This document shows, in pieces, positions 37,301 to 48,899 of a stretch of DNA of 64,000 nucleotides. Where the stretch lies: NCBI RefSeq assembly GCF_032854445.1, contig NC_088295.1:91131805-91195804 (forward strand). Reading direction: 5' to 3'. This DNA is from Liolophura sinensis (Eukaryota > Mollusca > Polyplacophora > Chitonida > Chitonidae). The notes beneath the pieces are model-generated. The model saw only the letters and a list, made by a program, of their open reading frames with translations. It was not told the DNA's origin and did no database searches. Position 1 is the stretch's first letter; every line of letters begins with the position of its first letter. The position numbers were made by a program, and so were the translations under genes.

Positions 37301-40300
37301 ATAAACCCTCGGCATCCCTAATGGATTTTGCACTTACACTGATAATTGTTATTTAGAATCTACTGACTAAACGTTAAAAAGAACAACAAATAATGTATTT
37401 GGGGAGATGAATGCGGTTTGGGCCGAGACGGTGTTCCACTGCCTGACATAATTTGACATAGAGTCGTTGAATATTACACGGCTTGTAGGCCTAAATCAAC
37501 TGATTTTACGTCTGTGGTGATCTGTGGTCTGATACAGACCTGCCCAACGACACTTTGAGAAATGACCCTTCGGCTACACATGACTAAATCGTTGTAAATG
37601 ATCTCAAAATGACGTCTTATGCAGTAGTACTGTGTTATCATATGTCACTTCAGGAATTGAATGGGTAAAGGTTATGTGCCCCAGCTTAGGCCGCGCAATC
37701 TGATAGCAACTTGTTTGATTGGATAAAATTCTCAAGATGGCTGCCTTGACTCACACCAGCCATTTGTGCAGTATTGTCATTTTGCTCTACATGATATTCG
37801 GCGAAATCTCTTTAAAATAATAAAGTATAATACTTTGTAGAAATCTTGAGTATCCTGCTTTCGATTTAGTCAGGTGCTGTCCTTTAAGTGAATAAATGGC
37901 CTATTTGTTTGGTTTGTTTCAGATGCATGTGGTTTTCTATTCCTCGGACTACGACAACTATACACAGGCACTAAACAGGCCTCAGGGTGTGGCCGTTTTG
38001 ACTGTCTTATTTAAGGTTAGTCTTTTCTTGAAAATGATTCGGTCACTTCATAATACATGATGATGTTAAGTCTACGATTGATACAAGTTGACAAATATAA
38101 GCCATTTGAGAGTGTTTTGTATAAAATTTTATCCATGACGATTAACATCGTATGTTTAAATAATGTTACTAAGATGTGAAAAGTACCAGTTTTTGCATGC
38201 TACTGCCCTGTTTTATAAGGAGATGAACTACAATTCGCTACCTCGGCTCACACTGTGTATCTATTCTGAAAAAAGAAATATTATAATGATTATATTAATT
38301 TCACGTCTTACATTTGTATTGCTGCAGATCAGTAGAGACGATAACCACAACTATGAGCCAATAATAGATAAAATATGTGACATCCCACATCCTGGTAAGT
38401 CAAGGCAGAACACAAATCTTAACAATGAGGATTTCATTAATTTAATAGAATGTTGGTCAGAATTCCATTATATAATGAGTGCAGTCCATTAAAGCTGTAC
38501 GCGGTCTTTTTAATCCTGAATTAATTCTGACTTCATATCAGTTAGTTATGCGTGAATAATAAGGGCCCCAACGTCTCAGTTAACGCAGATGTTACTTGCT
38601 CATCCATGGCAGTCGATCTTCCCTAGGCGCCATATTGCAATCGAGTCGGCTGTACAGCAGGCAAAATAAAGTTTTGGGACGTGTGGATTAAAACAAAAAG
38701 ATGTACACCAGTTAAAGGATGAAGACAGCGCATTTGGGGGCATTGATTTTAAATATGCATTGAATTTAATTATGAGTAAAATCAATTATTATCAACTAAG
38801 GTTGAAATAGAAAATACCCTTAATTTAGGAAGAACAGGTGAAGTTAGCCAAGCACCGAATCATGTGATTTGAAATAGCGGCTGCTGACGTCAGCATGTTC
38901 TCTGAGTGGTACGCAGGTTAGGTTCGTGTTGGGTGAGGATTCACAGTTCATTATGATTCACAGAGAACAGGGTCAAAGGAAGTCAGTACTACTCCGAAAC
39001 TAAACCTGTTTGTGTGGCGCATAATGTGTAAACACGTTGAGCACGTCACAGCAAAAACCACCAAGTTCAAAAGGGTTAACGTGGAAGATGGGAACGTGGC
39101 TATTTTCATGAGAGACACAAGTTAGAAGACCACACGATACTCTCAGTCAGTTTGTAAGCTATGTATTCTTAACAGAAAGTCATTTTATGCATATTGGTAT
39201 CATAAAACAATCTAACTTGACCTTCTACGCGTGATGGGTAAATGTGACATACAACGTCTGATCTGATTTTAGGTGATACCGCAGAGGTGGAGCCCTTTGC
39301 CATTAGGGACCTTCTACCTGACGACATCAAACACTGGTACAGATATCGAGGAAGTCTCACAACCCCGCCGTGTTATCAAAGTGTTATCTGGACCATCTAC
39401 AAGGATCTGGTCAAGATATCAGAGAGACAGGTAAGCTGGAGTGTCATATAGGCCATCCACATAGAACTGACCAATCAGAGAGACCTCAGACCTTGTGCTA
39501 CACGATTCAAAGATAGCCATCTTAGGAAGACAGTTCTGACTCCAACTGACTTATCCATCAGCTCATTTGCTATATAGAGAGCAAAGTCAGCTTTATTAGA
39601 GGGTTTTACTTAACTTTTCAAAAGATGTGTCTACATCAAATAATCCCATCTCACTGACGATTACTTAGCCAGCATGAAGCAGTATGGAAATTGCATCATG
39701 GACATTTGGTTCCCTATAAGTTGTATGAAACATTCTTCTAAGATTTGATCGCAGGTGACGTTAGCACTTAAATATAAAGAACGAATTCGGGTTTTAGTTC
39801 TGCTAACTGTTTTAAAACAGCCATTAACACAAGGGGATATGGTAGATTTTATGTCATGTGTGTTTTCTTTGTATTATGCAAAGTTTGAATAATCGAGAAC
39901 TAATAATTATATTGGTGTTCACTTGGATACTAGGACGCTAGTATAGGGTACCGAATGATGTAAACCAAGAAAATTGTTTCCATAATGTCTTGATAGTTAT
40001 ACAAATGTTATTAAATGTTATAAAATGAATTAATGGTACTTGATGTTTTCATAAAGCACAAAGGCAATGGTAGTCAACGTCTCCATTCATATCGAATTAT
40101 TGTCCTTGTTTTATTGCAGTTGGACAAGTTTCGCAAGTGTTTGTTTACTGACGAGTCTCTATACACCGAAAATGGTGAGAGAGTAATAAACAATTTCCGG
40201 CCTCCTCAGCCACTAAATGGTCGTCTGATAGAGGAGAACAAAGACGCGTGCTCCCCAAAACACTGTGACGACAACGGAAATAACGGGGATGGAGACAACG

Positions 40301-40647
40301 GCAGACTAGCGCGATATCGCCACAGGAACAACAGACCTACCAGATGCGAAGGGAAATCACGTGAAAATGGAGATAATAATGGATGTGAGGACCGACTCAA
40401 GTGTTACGGGGACTGGGAACGGTATGAACGCAATGGAAAGGGAAACGGGAATGGCAACGGAAACGGGAATGGCAATGGAAACGGGAATGGCAATGGAAAC
40501 GGGAATGGCAGTGGAAACGGGAATGGCAGTGGAAACGGGAATGGCAATGGAAACGGCAATGGCAACGGAAACGGCAATGGCAATGGTAACGGAAACGGAA
40601 ACGGAAACGGCAATGGCAACGGCAACGGCAACGGAAATGGTCACTAG
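31309..40647 (+). CDS. Gene B: nacrein-like secreted alpha-carbonic anhydrase with C-terminal Asn-Gly repeat
   Basis: Eight exons (31309-31372, 32438-32461, 33732-33905, 34669-34820, 37923-38015, 38328-38394, 39273-39430, 40120-40647) join to 419 residues with exon lengths matching gene A. The predicted activity is zinc-dependent CO2 hydration outside the cell. Zinc ligands are His115, His117 and His140, and the gate-keeper is Thr221 in SLTTPPC. The signal peptide equals that of gene A, but exon 4 shares only 29 of 51 residues with A. The usual His64 is Glu (GEQ), and HFHWG reads HFHVG. The C-terminal NG tail covers residues 349-418. Intron 4 carries a 1.7-kb 36-bp array with a long spurious ORF. 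No frameshift or stop interrupts the model. Confidence 0.93.
31626..31826 (-). mobile_element. SINE family 2 copy, reverse orientation
   Basis: In + orientation it runs from CCACTGAAGTATCATGCAGA to GTTTGATCCCAGGCGAACGC, the complement of a tRNA-like head. The core matches the element at 10131-10482. It lies at the point in intron 1 where similarity between genes A and B ends. Confidence 0.75.
32438..32461 (+). CDS. Gene B exon 2: micro-exon
   Basis: 24 nt between TCTTTCCAG and GTAAGT, reading GNSFDRSV in the carried frame. It fits the 24-nt exon of gene A in length and phase. Confidence 0.8.
33110..33620. repeat. Minisatellite of about 80 bp with an inverted unit
   Basis: Units in gene B intron 2 contain TTTAGGCGGGCATGGCTTCT and GGAATAAACAACAGGCACCT. 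One unit at about 33335-33450 is reversed (CCACCTAAAGTGACTCG and AGCCTGTTGTTTGTTCC), so the transcript could fold into a long hairpin. Confidence 0.8.
33732..33905 (+). CDS. Gene B exon 3
   Basis: 174 nt, one codon shorter than in A. It encodes DDPSKW, then [17 protein letters not shown] and ends FEGEQ. The acceptor is ATACTCTAG and the donor GTAGGA. The open frame extends upstream into the intron to 33593, which is not coding by comparison with A. Confidence 0.9.
34141..34290. mobile_element. MITE-like element with terminal inverted repeats
   Basis: ACTGGGCGCTTATAATTATG at the left end pairs with CATAACTATAAGCGCCCAGT at the right end, with one mismatch. It spans about 150 bp, has no coding capacity and may be flanked by TA. 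It lies in gene B intron 3, where gene A has no counterpart. Confidence 0.65.
34669..34820 (+). CDS. Gene B exon 4: zinc ligands 1 and 2
   Basis: 152 nt after TGTTTCAG. Contains [14 protein letters not shown] and RGSEHDING. The downstream intron opens with GTGAAC, a weaker donor than in A. Confidence 0.92.
35030..36705. repeat. 36-bp minisatellite in gene B intron 4
   Basis: Units such as CAGAAACATGCAAAACAAAC, then CTCACAACAGACTGTG, alternate with a GTATGCAGAACAAACTTCAC version to give 72-bp dimers, about 46 monomers in all. Because 36 is divisible by 3 and units rarely contain stops, several frames stay open: 591 codons on + (35015-36790), and 249, 224 and 282 codons on the minus strand. 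It is intronic by the gene model. Confidence 0.93.
36706..37922. other. Intron sequence without recognised features
   Basis: End of gene B intron 4, up to the acceptor at 37921. No exon-like or repeat signal seen. Confidence 0.5.
37923..38015 (+). CDS. Gene B exon 5: zinc ligand 3
   Basis: 93 nt, phase 0 at both ends: [13 protein letters not shown] through [13 protein letters not shown]. Follows the 3.1-kb intron 4. Confidence 0.92.
38328..38394 (+). CDS. Gene B exon 6
   Basis: 67 nt after [28 protein letters not shown], ending in phase 1 before GTAAGT. Confidence 0.9.
39273..39430 (+). CDS. Gene B exon 7
   Basis: 158 nt after [23 protein letters not shown], then [18 protein letters not shown]. 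Carries Thr221 and the disulfide Cys. Confidence 0.92.
40120..40647 (+). CDS. Gene B exon 8: domain end, linker and NG tail
   Basis: After TTATTGCAG it reads LDKFRKC, then [11 protein letters not shown], a linker with [10 protein letters not shown] and an Arg-rich stretch, and 35 NG-type dipeptides ending GH-stop (TAG). Confidence 0.93.
   Translation: MDKFRKCLFTDESLYTENGERVINNFRPPQPLNGRLIEENKDACSPKHCDDNGNNGDGDNGRLARYRHRNNRPTRCEGKSRENGDNNGCEDRLKCYGDWERYERNGKGNGNGNGNGNGNGNGNGNGNGNGSGNGNGSGNGNGNGNGNGNGNGNGNGNGNGNGNGNGNGNGNGNGH
40432..40641 (+). repeat. Coding NG minisatellite of gene B
   Basis: Much of the tract is a clear 18-bp repeat, GGGAATGGCAATGGAAAC, copied six or more times and encoding three NG pairs per unit. 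Two adjacent units share the same AAT-to-AGT change (Asn to Ser), which shows whole-unit duplication. One NG is KG near the start. Confidence 0.95.
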
Positions 40648-40823
40648 ATTAGTATTACCTTAAACAAGTAGAGTATGATTAACAGCCTGAATTAGTTACC
40701 AGCTGTCCCTGAGGAAATTTTGTTTTTTCCAGACCTAAGTGATTTTACTCTGGTTCTTGTATGTAATAAGCGATGCACGAAATACATTTTTTACCTAGCA
40801 ATTTTAAAGGCTTTGTGTTTCAA

Positions 40824-40829
40824 ATTAAA
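40824..40829 (+). promoter_or_regulatory. Candidate polyadenylation signal of gene B
   Basis: ATTAAA about 180 bp after the stop. I see no AATAAA closer, so this variant is the best candidate, with modest support. Confidence 0.3.
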
Positions 40830-41665
40830 TGCGTCAATGTATCATATACTTAGTATAAGAAGATGTCATGTAGTGCAGTTTAAAGCCTGAACTGATTCAC
40901 TTTGGAGTTGTGTCTGTATATTTAAACACCATCAGAATGGTTGTCATCAAATGGAATATATGAGTAGCTTTACTTCTGCTTCACGACATGTCCGGTATGG
41001 GTCTGATCCGGTGTAATGTCCAGTCCGACATATAAGGCATTGGCCTGGGGCGTCGGAGAGGAATGGGGTTCGTAATTTTTACCAAGTCTAGATGTTGTTA
41101 TGATATTTACATGCTATATGAAGACAACTACCTAAAGGTAGTCAACCTGCCAACCACTAGTTAATGCTATGCACGCTTAAGTCACCCAATTCACTGGGTG
41201 GACACCATGCTCGTCATCTCTGACACAATCTTGTGATGGCGGGAACACCCTATACATTTGGCAGTGATTAGACCAAAGTCATGTTCACGATGGCGTATAG
41301 CACCAAGTCACTAAACAAAAGACTTTCACGTCTCATGTTAGGGTCTCACTTGCCGAGTTGGAAAGTTGTTATGCGTAGACAAGGTGCTGTCTTTCAGCTA
41401 CCGTCTCTATTGTCGTTAACAACAAGGGGACGTAACTCTAAGAAGACAGTCGTATTCTCCACATTATATTGCATTATAGACAGCGTGTGTGCATGTTTGT
41501 ATAGCCACAGCCAGCACAGCGTTATATACTTTCTACTGTGTCATACTCTGTCTCAACACAGATATTCACATCGGTTCCTTCACAGTCATTGTCACAGATT
41601 ATCACAGATTACAACAGACCACAAAACCAGCAAAAATATGGTACACCAGAAGACACAAATGTCAC
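40830..41665. other. Intergenic sequence without recognised features
   Basis: The 138-codon ORF at 41281-41697 runs into the 24-bp array and has no recognisable domain. Confidence 0.5.
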
Positions 41666-41669
41666 ACAT

Positions 41670-43000
41670 GTCACGAACACGAATACTAACACAGTAATGA
41701 ACACGAATACTAACAAAGCCATGAACACGAAAACTAACACAGCCTCGAAAATGAATACCAACACAGTTATGAACACAAATACATATATCAACACAGCCAT
41801 GAACACTAAAACCAACACAGACAGTAACACAAATACCAACACAGCTGTGAACACAAATACCAAGACAGTTAAGAAGACGATTACTAACACAGACATTACC
41901 ACACATACAAAAACAGACATTAACACGAATACCAACACAGCCATGAACACGAATACCAACACAGACAATAACATGAATACCAACACAGCTATGAACACAA
42001 ATACAAACACAGCCATGAACACGAACATCAACAGACATTGACGGGAATACAAACACAGACATTAACATAAATACCAACACAGCTATAAATACGAATACCT
42101 ACACAGCCATAAACACAAACATCAACACAGACATTAACAGAAATACAAACACATACAATACATAAATATCAATACAGCTATGAACACAAATACAAACACA
42201 GAAAAACAGGAATACCGACACATCCATGAACACGAATACCAACTCACAATTAAGGCGAATATCAACACAGCTATTAACACGAATACCAACACAACAATGA
42301 ACACGAATACCAACGCAGATATGAACACGAATACAAACAGAGACATAAACATAAATACCAACACATCTATAAACAGGAATACCAACACTGGCATCACCAC
42401 GAATACAAACACAGACATAAACACATATATCAACACAGCCATGACCACGAATACCAAGACAGCCATAAACACGAATACCAACATAACAATAAACACAAAT
42501 ACCAACACAACCATAAACACAAATACCAACACAACCATGAACACGAATACCAACTCAGCCATAAACATGAATACTAACTTAGCCATAAATGCGAATACCA
42601 ACAAAACCATAAACACAAATACCAACACCACCATAAACACAAATACCAACAAATCCATGAACACAAATACCAACACAGCCATGAACACAAACACCAACAC
42701 AGACATGAACTCAAATATCAACACAGCCAAAACATGAATACCAACACCACAAACACGCATACCAACACAGCTATAAAAAGGAATACCAAGGTAGCCATAA
42801 ACACGAATACATATACCAAAAAAGCCATGAACACGAATACCAAAAGAGCCATGAATACGAATACCAACACAGACATTAACATGAAAACCGACACAGCCAT
42901 GAACACAAATACCAACACAGTCAGAAACAAGAATACATATACCAACACAGCCATAAACATGAATGCCAACACAGCCATGGACACGAATGCTAAGGTTTCT
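41670..43000. repeat. 24-bp minisatellite
   Basis: Units carry AACACGAATACCAACACAGC and CATG, about 50 copies. Thr/Asn-rich frames on + (167 and 185 codons) and Val/Phe-rich frames on the minus strand (up to 208 codons) are by-products of a 24-bp unit without stops. Confidence 0.93.
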
Positions 43001-43014
43001 TGATGACGTTGTGT

Positions 43015-46000
43015 GGTTGGTGTTATCACACTGTCACTGTCGCTATTACCAGTTAAGTGTGACCAGACGCCAGTTATCACAGCGTCACTGTCGCTATTAC
43101 CAGTTAAATGTGACCAAGGCTTACTTATAACCCGTCACCGACGCTATTACCAATTAAGTGTGACCAGACGCCAGTTATCACACCGTCAATGTCGCTATTA
43201 CCACTTAAGTGTGACCAAGGCTTAGTTATCACACTATCAATGTCGCCATTACCAGTTTTGTGTGACCAGGGCTTAGTTACCAGACTGCCAAAGTCGTTAT
43301 TACCAGCTAAATGTGACCAAGCTTCAGATATCATACCGTCACCGTCGCTAACACCAGTTAAGTGTAATAGCATCAGTTATCACACTGTCAAGGTCTCTAT
43401 TACCGGTTAAGGGTGACCAACCTTCGGTTATCACACCGTAACAGTTGCCATTACCAGTTAAGTGTGACCAGGCTTAGATATCAAACCGTCACCATTGCTA
43501 TAACCAGGCTGCAGTTATCACACTGTCAAGGCCGCTATTACCAGTTATGGGTGACCAGGACTCAGTCATTACACTGTCAAGGTCGCTATTACCAGCTAAG
43601 GGTGACCAAGCTTCAGTTATCACACCGTCACCGTTGTTATTACCAGTTAAGTGTTACCAGGCCTCAGATATCACACTGTTACCCTCGCTATTACCAGCTA
43701 AGTTCTACCTGGTCTCGGGAATCACAGTGTCAACGTCACTGTTACCAGCTAAGTTTGATCAGGCATCATTTACCACACTGACAATGTCGCTATTACTGGC
43801 TAAGTGTGACCTAGACTCAGTTATCATACTGTCACCGTCGCTTTTACGAGTTTCGTGTGACTAAGGCCTAGTTATTAAACTGCCACCGTCGCTGTTACAA
43901 CTTATGTGTGACCAGATCTCACCTGTCACACTGTCAAAGTCGATATTACCCTTTAAGTGTCACCAGGCCTCAGTTATCACAATGTCAAGGTCGCTGTTAC
44001 TAGCTAAGGGTCACCAAGCTTCAGTGATCACACCGTCACCGTTGCTATTACCAGTTAAGTTTGACCAAGGCTTAGCTATCAAACCGTCACCATTGCTATT
44101 AGAGGTTCAGTGCAACCAGGCCTCAGCTATCATACTGTAAAGGTCACTATTACCAGTAAAGTGTCAACAGGCCTCAGTTATCACACCGTTGCCGTCGCTA
44201 TTACAAGGTAAGTGTGACTTAGGCCTAGTTTTCACACAGTCACCGTCGCTATCGCCAGTTAGGTGTGACCAAGCCTTCGTTATCACACTGTCAAGGTCGC
44301 TATTACCAGTTAAGTGTGACTAGGCCTCAGTTATTACGCTGTTAAAGTCGATATTACCAGCTAAAGGTGACCAAGCTTCAGTTACTAAACCGTCACCGTT
44401 GCAATTACCAGTTAAGTGTAACACTGGCCTCAGTTATTACACTGTTATCCTCGCTATTACCAGCTAAAGGTGACAAGGCCTCAGCTATCACTGTCTCTAC
44501 TACGAGTTAAGCGTGACACAGGCTTAGTTTTCACTCTGCCGCCGTGGGTATTACTAGTTAAGTGTAACAAGTCCTTAATTATCATATTGTCAAGGTCGAT
44601 ATAACCAGTTAAGTGTGGCCAAGCCTCAGTTATTACACTGTTGAAGTCGTTATTACCAGCTAAGGGTGAGCAAGCTTCAGTTACCACACCGTCAACGCTG
44701 TAATTACCAGTTAAGTGTAACAAGAGCCTCAATTATCACACTGTTATCCTCGATATTACCAGCTAAGTGTGACAAGGCCTCAGTTATCACACTGTCACTG
44801 TTGCTATTATCAGTTAAGAGTGACCCAGGTTTAGTTTTCACACCGTCACAGTCGCTATTACCAGTTATGTGTGACTGAGGCTTAGTTATCACACTGTCAT
44901 CGTCGCTATTACCAGTTAAGTGTGACCAGGCCTCAGTTATCACATCTTCACCATTGCTATTATCAGTTAACTATGACCAAGGCTTAGTTATCACACCGTC
45001 AAGGTCGCAATAACCAGTTAAGTGTGACCAATGCTTAGTTAACACACTGTCACCGTAGCTGTTACCAGCTAAGTGTGACCAAGCCTCAGTTATCAAACTT
45101 TCAAGGTCGCTATTACCAGTTAAGTGTGACCAAGGCTTAGTTATCAAACCGTCACCGTCGCTATTACCAGTTTAGTGTGACCAGGCCTCAGTTATCACAT
45201 CTTCACCATTGCTATTATCAGTTAACTATGACCAAGGCTTAGTTATCACACCGTCAAGGTCGCAATAACCAGTTAAGTGTGACCAATGCTTAGTTAACAC
45301 ACTGTCACCGTAGCTGTTACCAGTTAATTGTGACCAGGTCTCAGTTATCACACTGTCAAAGTCGCTATTACCAGTTAAGTGTGACCAAGGCTTAGTTATC
45401 AAACCGTCACCGTCGCTATTACCAGTTTAGTGTGACCAGGCCTCAGTTATCACACTGTGAAGGTCGCTATTACCAATTAAAGGTGACTAGATCTCAGTCA
45501 TTACACTGTCAAGGTCTCTACTGCCAGCTAAGGGTGACCAAGCTTCAGTTATCAAACCGTCACCGTTGCTATTGCCAGCTAAGTGTGACCTGGCCTCAAT
45601 TATTATACTGTCAACGTCGCTGTTACCAACGAAATTTGATTTGGCCTCAGTTACCACATCGCCAATATCGCTATTACTAGCTAAGTGTGACTTGGGCTCA
45701 GTTATCAAACTGTCAACTTCGCTATCACCAGTTAAGTGTTACCAAGGCTTAGTGATCAAACTGCCACCTTCGCTATTACAACTTATGTGTGACCAGGCCT
45801 CACTTGTTACACTGCCAACTTCGCTTTTACCAGTTAAGTCTGATCAGGCCTCAGTTATCACACTGTCATGAACGCTTTTACCAGTTGAGTGTGACCAGGC
45901 CTCAATTGACACACGGCACCCTCGCTGTTGCCAGTTAAGTGTGACCAAGTCTTAGTTATCACACTGTGAAGGTCGCTATTACCAGTTAAGTGTGACCAGG

Positions 46001-46600
46001 CCTCAGTTATTACACTGTCAAGGTCTCTATCACCAGTCAAGGGTGACCAGGCTTCAGTTATCACACGATGACGGTTGCTATTACCAGCTAAGTGTGACGA
46101 GGCTTCAGTTATCATACTGTCAAGGTCGCTTTTACCAGGTAAGTGTGACCTGGCCTCGGTTATCAAACTGCCACCGTCGGTGTTACCAGTTAAGTGTGAC
46201 CAGGCCTCAGTTATCACATAGTCACCATAGCTTTTACCAGCTAAGGGTGACCAGGCTTCAGTTATCGCACCGTGACAGTTGCTATTACCAGCTAAGGGTG
46301 ACCAGGCTTCAGTTATCACACTGTCAAGGTCGCTGTTACCAGCTAAGTCTGACCAGTCCTCAGTTATCAAACTGCCACTGTCGCTGTTACCAGTTAAGTC
46401 TGATCAGGCCTTAGCTAGTACAAGGCAATGTCGCTCTTACCAGCTAAGTCTGACCAGGCCTCAGTTATAACACAGTAAATGTGGCTATTACCAGCTAAGT
46501 CCGACCAAGCCTCAGTTGTCACTCTGTTATCGTCGGTGTTACCATTTAAGTGTGTCCAGACCTCAGTTATCACACTATTAACGTCGTTTTATATAGTAGA
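43015..46600. repeat. 51-bp minisatellite, about 70 copies
   Basis: Units contain TCGCTATTACCAGTTAAGTG and GACCAGGCCTCAGTTATCAC. Blocks are copied: the variant CACATCTTCACCATTGCTAT occurs at 44941 and 45193, about 252 bp apart, with the same neighbours. Repeat-derived ORFs up to 170 codons occur on both strands. Confidence 0.95.
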
Positions 46601-47420
46601 CCTAACTCAGTCCGTCATCCGTGTTTATATATTTAAAGTCGTTTAATAATTTAGGAAAGTTTTAGGGGCATGTTAGGAGTGTAGTAATGACTTAGAAAAT
46701 AAGTCAGGCAGTAGTTTCGAGCGCTCACCTGTACACTTGCGCAGAACGAAGCATACGTGGGGTAAACAAAAGCATATGGCCATAATATACATGCCTGTTC
46801 CATTCAGTCCAGTTCATTTTTTTTATTTGTACGGTTTTTCGCTGTATTTGTTATTTTTTCAACGAAATGGGATGAATTGTGATTGACTGCTAAGGGTTAT
46901 GTTGAATTGTGTGTGACTACTAAGGGTTACGTTGAACTGTGAGTAACAGCTAAAGGTTTAAGGTTAGGTTATCCATCTGAGATTTTTTAACCTGTAGGGA
47001 AATCACGCTCATGTGCACTTGGCAGCAGTCGGTGGCTTTAAGTCAGGAGGTTTGTCAGGTACCTGGCGGCCGTCGTGTAAGTTAATTTTCTTCAGAACCG
47101 CGTTAATCACTAATCAAATCAAAAATTGGACTAAATGTAAATTGTAAGCTCTTGTTATTAACGCGCAAAAAACCTTCATCTTTATACATAATTGGAATAA
47201 ACCTGAAACGACATCGGATTCTGAGTACAGAATGCAGTTGTGATTTAACATGTGGACAATTTGCCTAGTGTTGTAGAGGTTGCTCTTTAGTACATCACTG
47301 AATATATTAGACAAATGTATATGTCAACTGGGGCAAATAATCAGAGTTGAACTTAAAGACTCTAATTTGAAGGTGGGTATGACTGACGGCATAACGGAGG
47401 GTGTATAACATTATATATCT
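46600..47420. other. Intergenic sequence without recognised genes
   Basis: A worn SINE family 1 tail may be present at 47065-47125 (GGCGGCCGTCGTGTAAG). Nothing else recognised. Confidence 0.45.
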
Positions 47421-47423
47421 GTG

Positions 47424-47465
47424 TTGTGCCAGTTTTTGGCCCTGGTCGTCTGCTCAGAGCTGTAG
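47424..47465 (+). pseudogene. Possible relic of gene C exon 1 (signal peptide)
   Basis: Reads CQFLALVVCSEL then TAG. It resembles [13 protein letters not shown] of genes A and B, lacks the start Met and a usable GT donor, and lies 3.1 kb upstream of gene C exon 3, similar to the gene A spacing of 3.7 kb. The match is short and could be chance. Confidence 0.35.
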
Positions 47466-47814
47466 GAAAACACGCGCATTATACCATGTACAGAATGCAT
47501 GGACAAAGGCTCACCGATACGATGAATGGTTTGAACCACATTTTTAACAGTATCCGATAAATTATTGTAGAGCAAAACCTTATAGATGGTTTACGTACGC
47601 CTGGCACATTGATTTGAAGATGTCCAGGTATTTTAGCTACCGTTTGTAAATGTAATGTATAACCAACGTCCTATTTATTTCCCCCAGTCAGAAGTCGCAC
47701 AAGTCATATATAGAAAACACATAAATCCTTTTGATTTAATTTGTCGAAATCCAGTTTTCAGGTTATCAGAAATACTGACCTGTTTCTTCAGTACTGGTCA
47801 GAACTAGATATAGA

Positions 47815-48890
47815 GCCCTGTTTGAACTTCATAAATGTACATGCCTGTATGAACCTCATAAATGTACAGCCCTGTATGGACCTCATAAATGTACAACCCT
47901 GTACGAAACTCATAAATGTACAACCTTGTATGAACCTCATAAATGTACAACCCTGTATGAGCCTCATAAATGTACAACGCTATATGAACCCCTCATAAAT
48001 GTACAACCCTGTATGAGCCTCATAAATGTACAACCCTGTATGAAACTCATAAATGTACAACCCTGTATGAGCCTCATAAATGTACAACCCTGTATGAGTC
48101 TCATAAATGTACTACGCTATATGAACCTCATAAATGTACAACCTTGTATGAGTCTCATAAATGTATAACCCTGTACGAGCCTCATAAATGTACAACCCTG
48201 TACGAAACTCTTAAATGTACAACCCTGAATGAGCCTCATAAATGTACAACGCTATATGAGCCTCATAAATGTACAACCCTGTATGAGCCTCATAAATGTA
48301 CAACGCTATATGAACCTCTCATAAATGTACAGCCCTGTATGAGCCTCATAAATGTACAACCCTGTACGAAACTCATAAATGCACAACCCTGTATGAGCCT
48401 CATAAATGTACAACCCTGTATGAGTCTCATAAATGTACTACGCTATATGAACCTCATAAATGTACAACCCTGTATGAGTCTCATAAATGTACAACCCTGT
48501 ACGAGCCTCATAAATGTACAACCCTGTACGAAACTCCTAAATGTACAACCCTGTATGAGCCTCATAAATGTACAACGCTATATGAGCCTCATAAATGTAC
48601 AACCCTGTATGAGCCTCATAAATGTACATGCCTGTATGAGCCTCATAAATGTACTACCCTGTATGAAACTCATAAATGTTATGCCCTGTATGAGCCTCAT
48701 AAATGTACAACGCTATATGAGTCTCATAAATGTACAACCCTGTATGAGCCTCATAAATGTACATGCCTGTATGAACCTCATAAATGTACTACCCTGTATG
48801 AAGCTCATAAATGTAATATCCTGTATGTGCCTCATAAATGTACAACCCTGTATGAGCCTCATAAATGTACAACCCTGTATGAACATTATA
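47815..48890. repeat. 27-bp minisatellite, about 40 copies
   Basis: Units read CTCATAAATGTACAACCCTG then TATGAGC. The 27-bp length keeps a nine-residue frame (SLINVQPCM) open for 263 codons at 48144-48935. No splice or promoter context supports translation. Confidence 0.95.
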
Positions 48891-48899
48891 AAAGTGACG

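Noticed and set aside
41538-42760. Thr/Asn-rich and Val/Phe-rich ORFs as proteins
   Set aside because: Produced by a 24-bp repeat without stops; open on both strands with no other coding sign.
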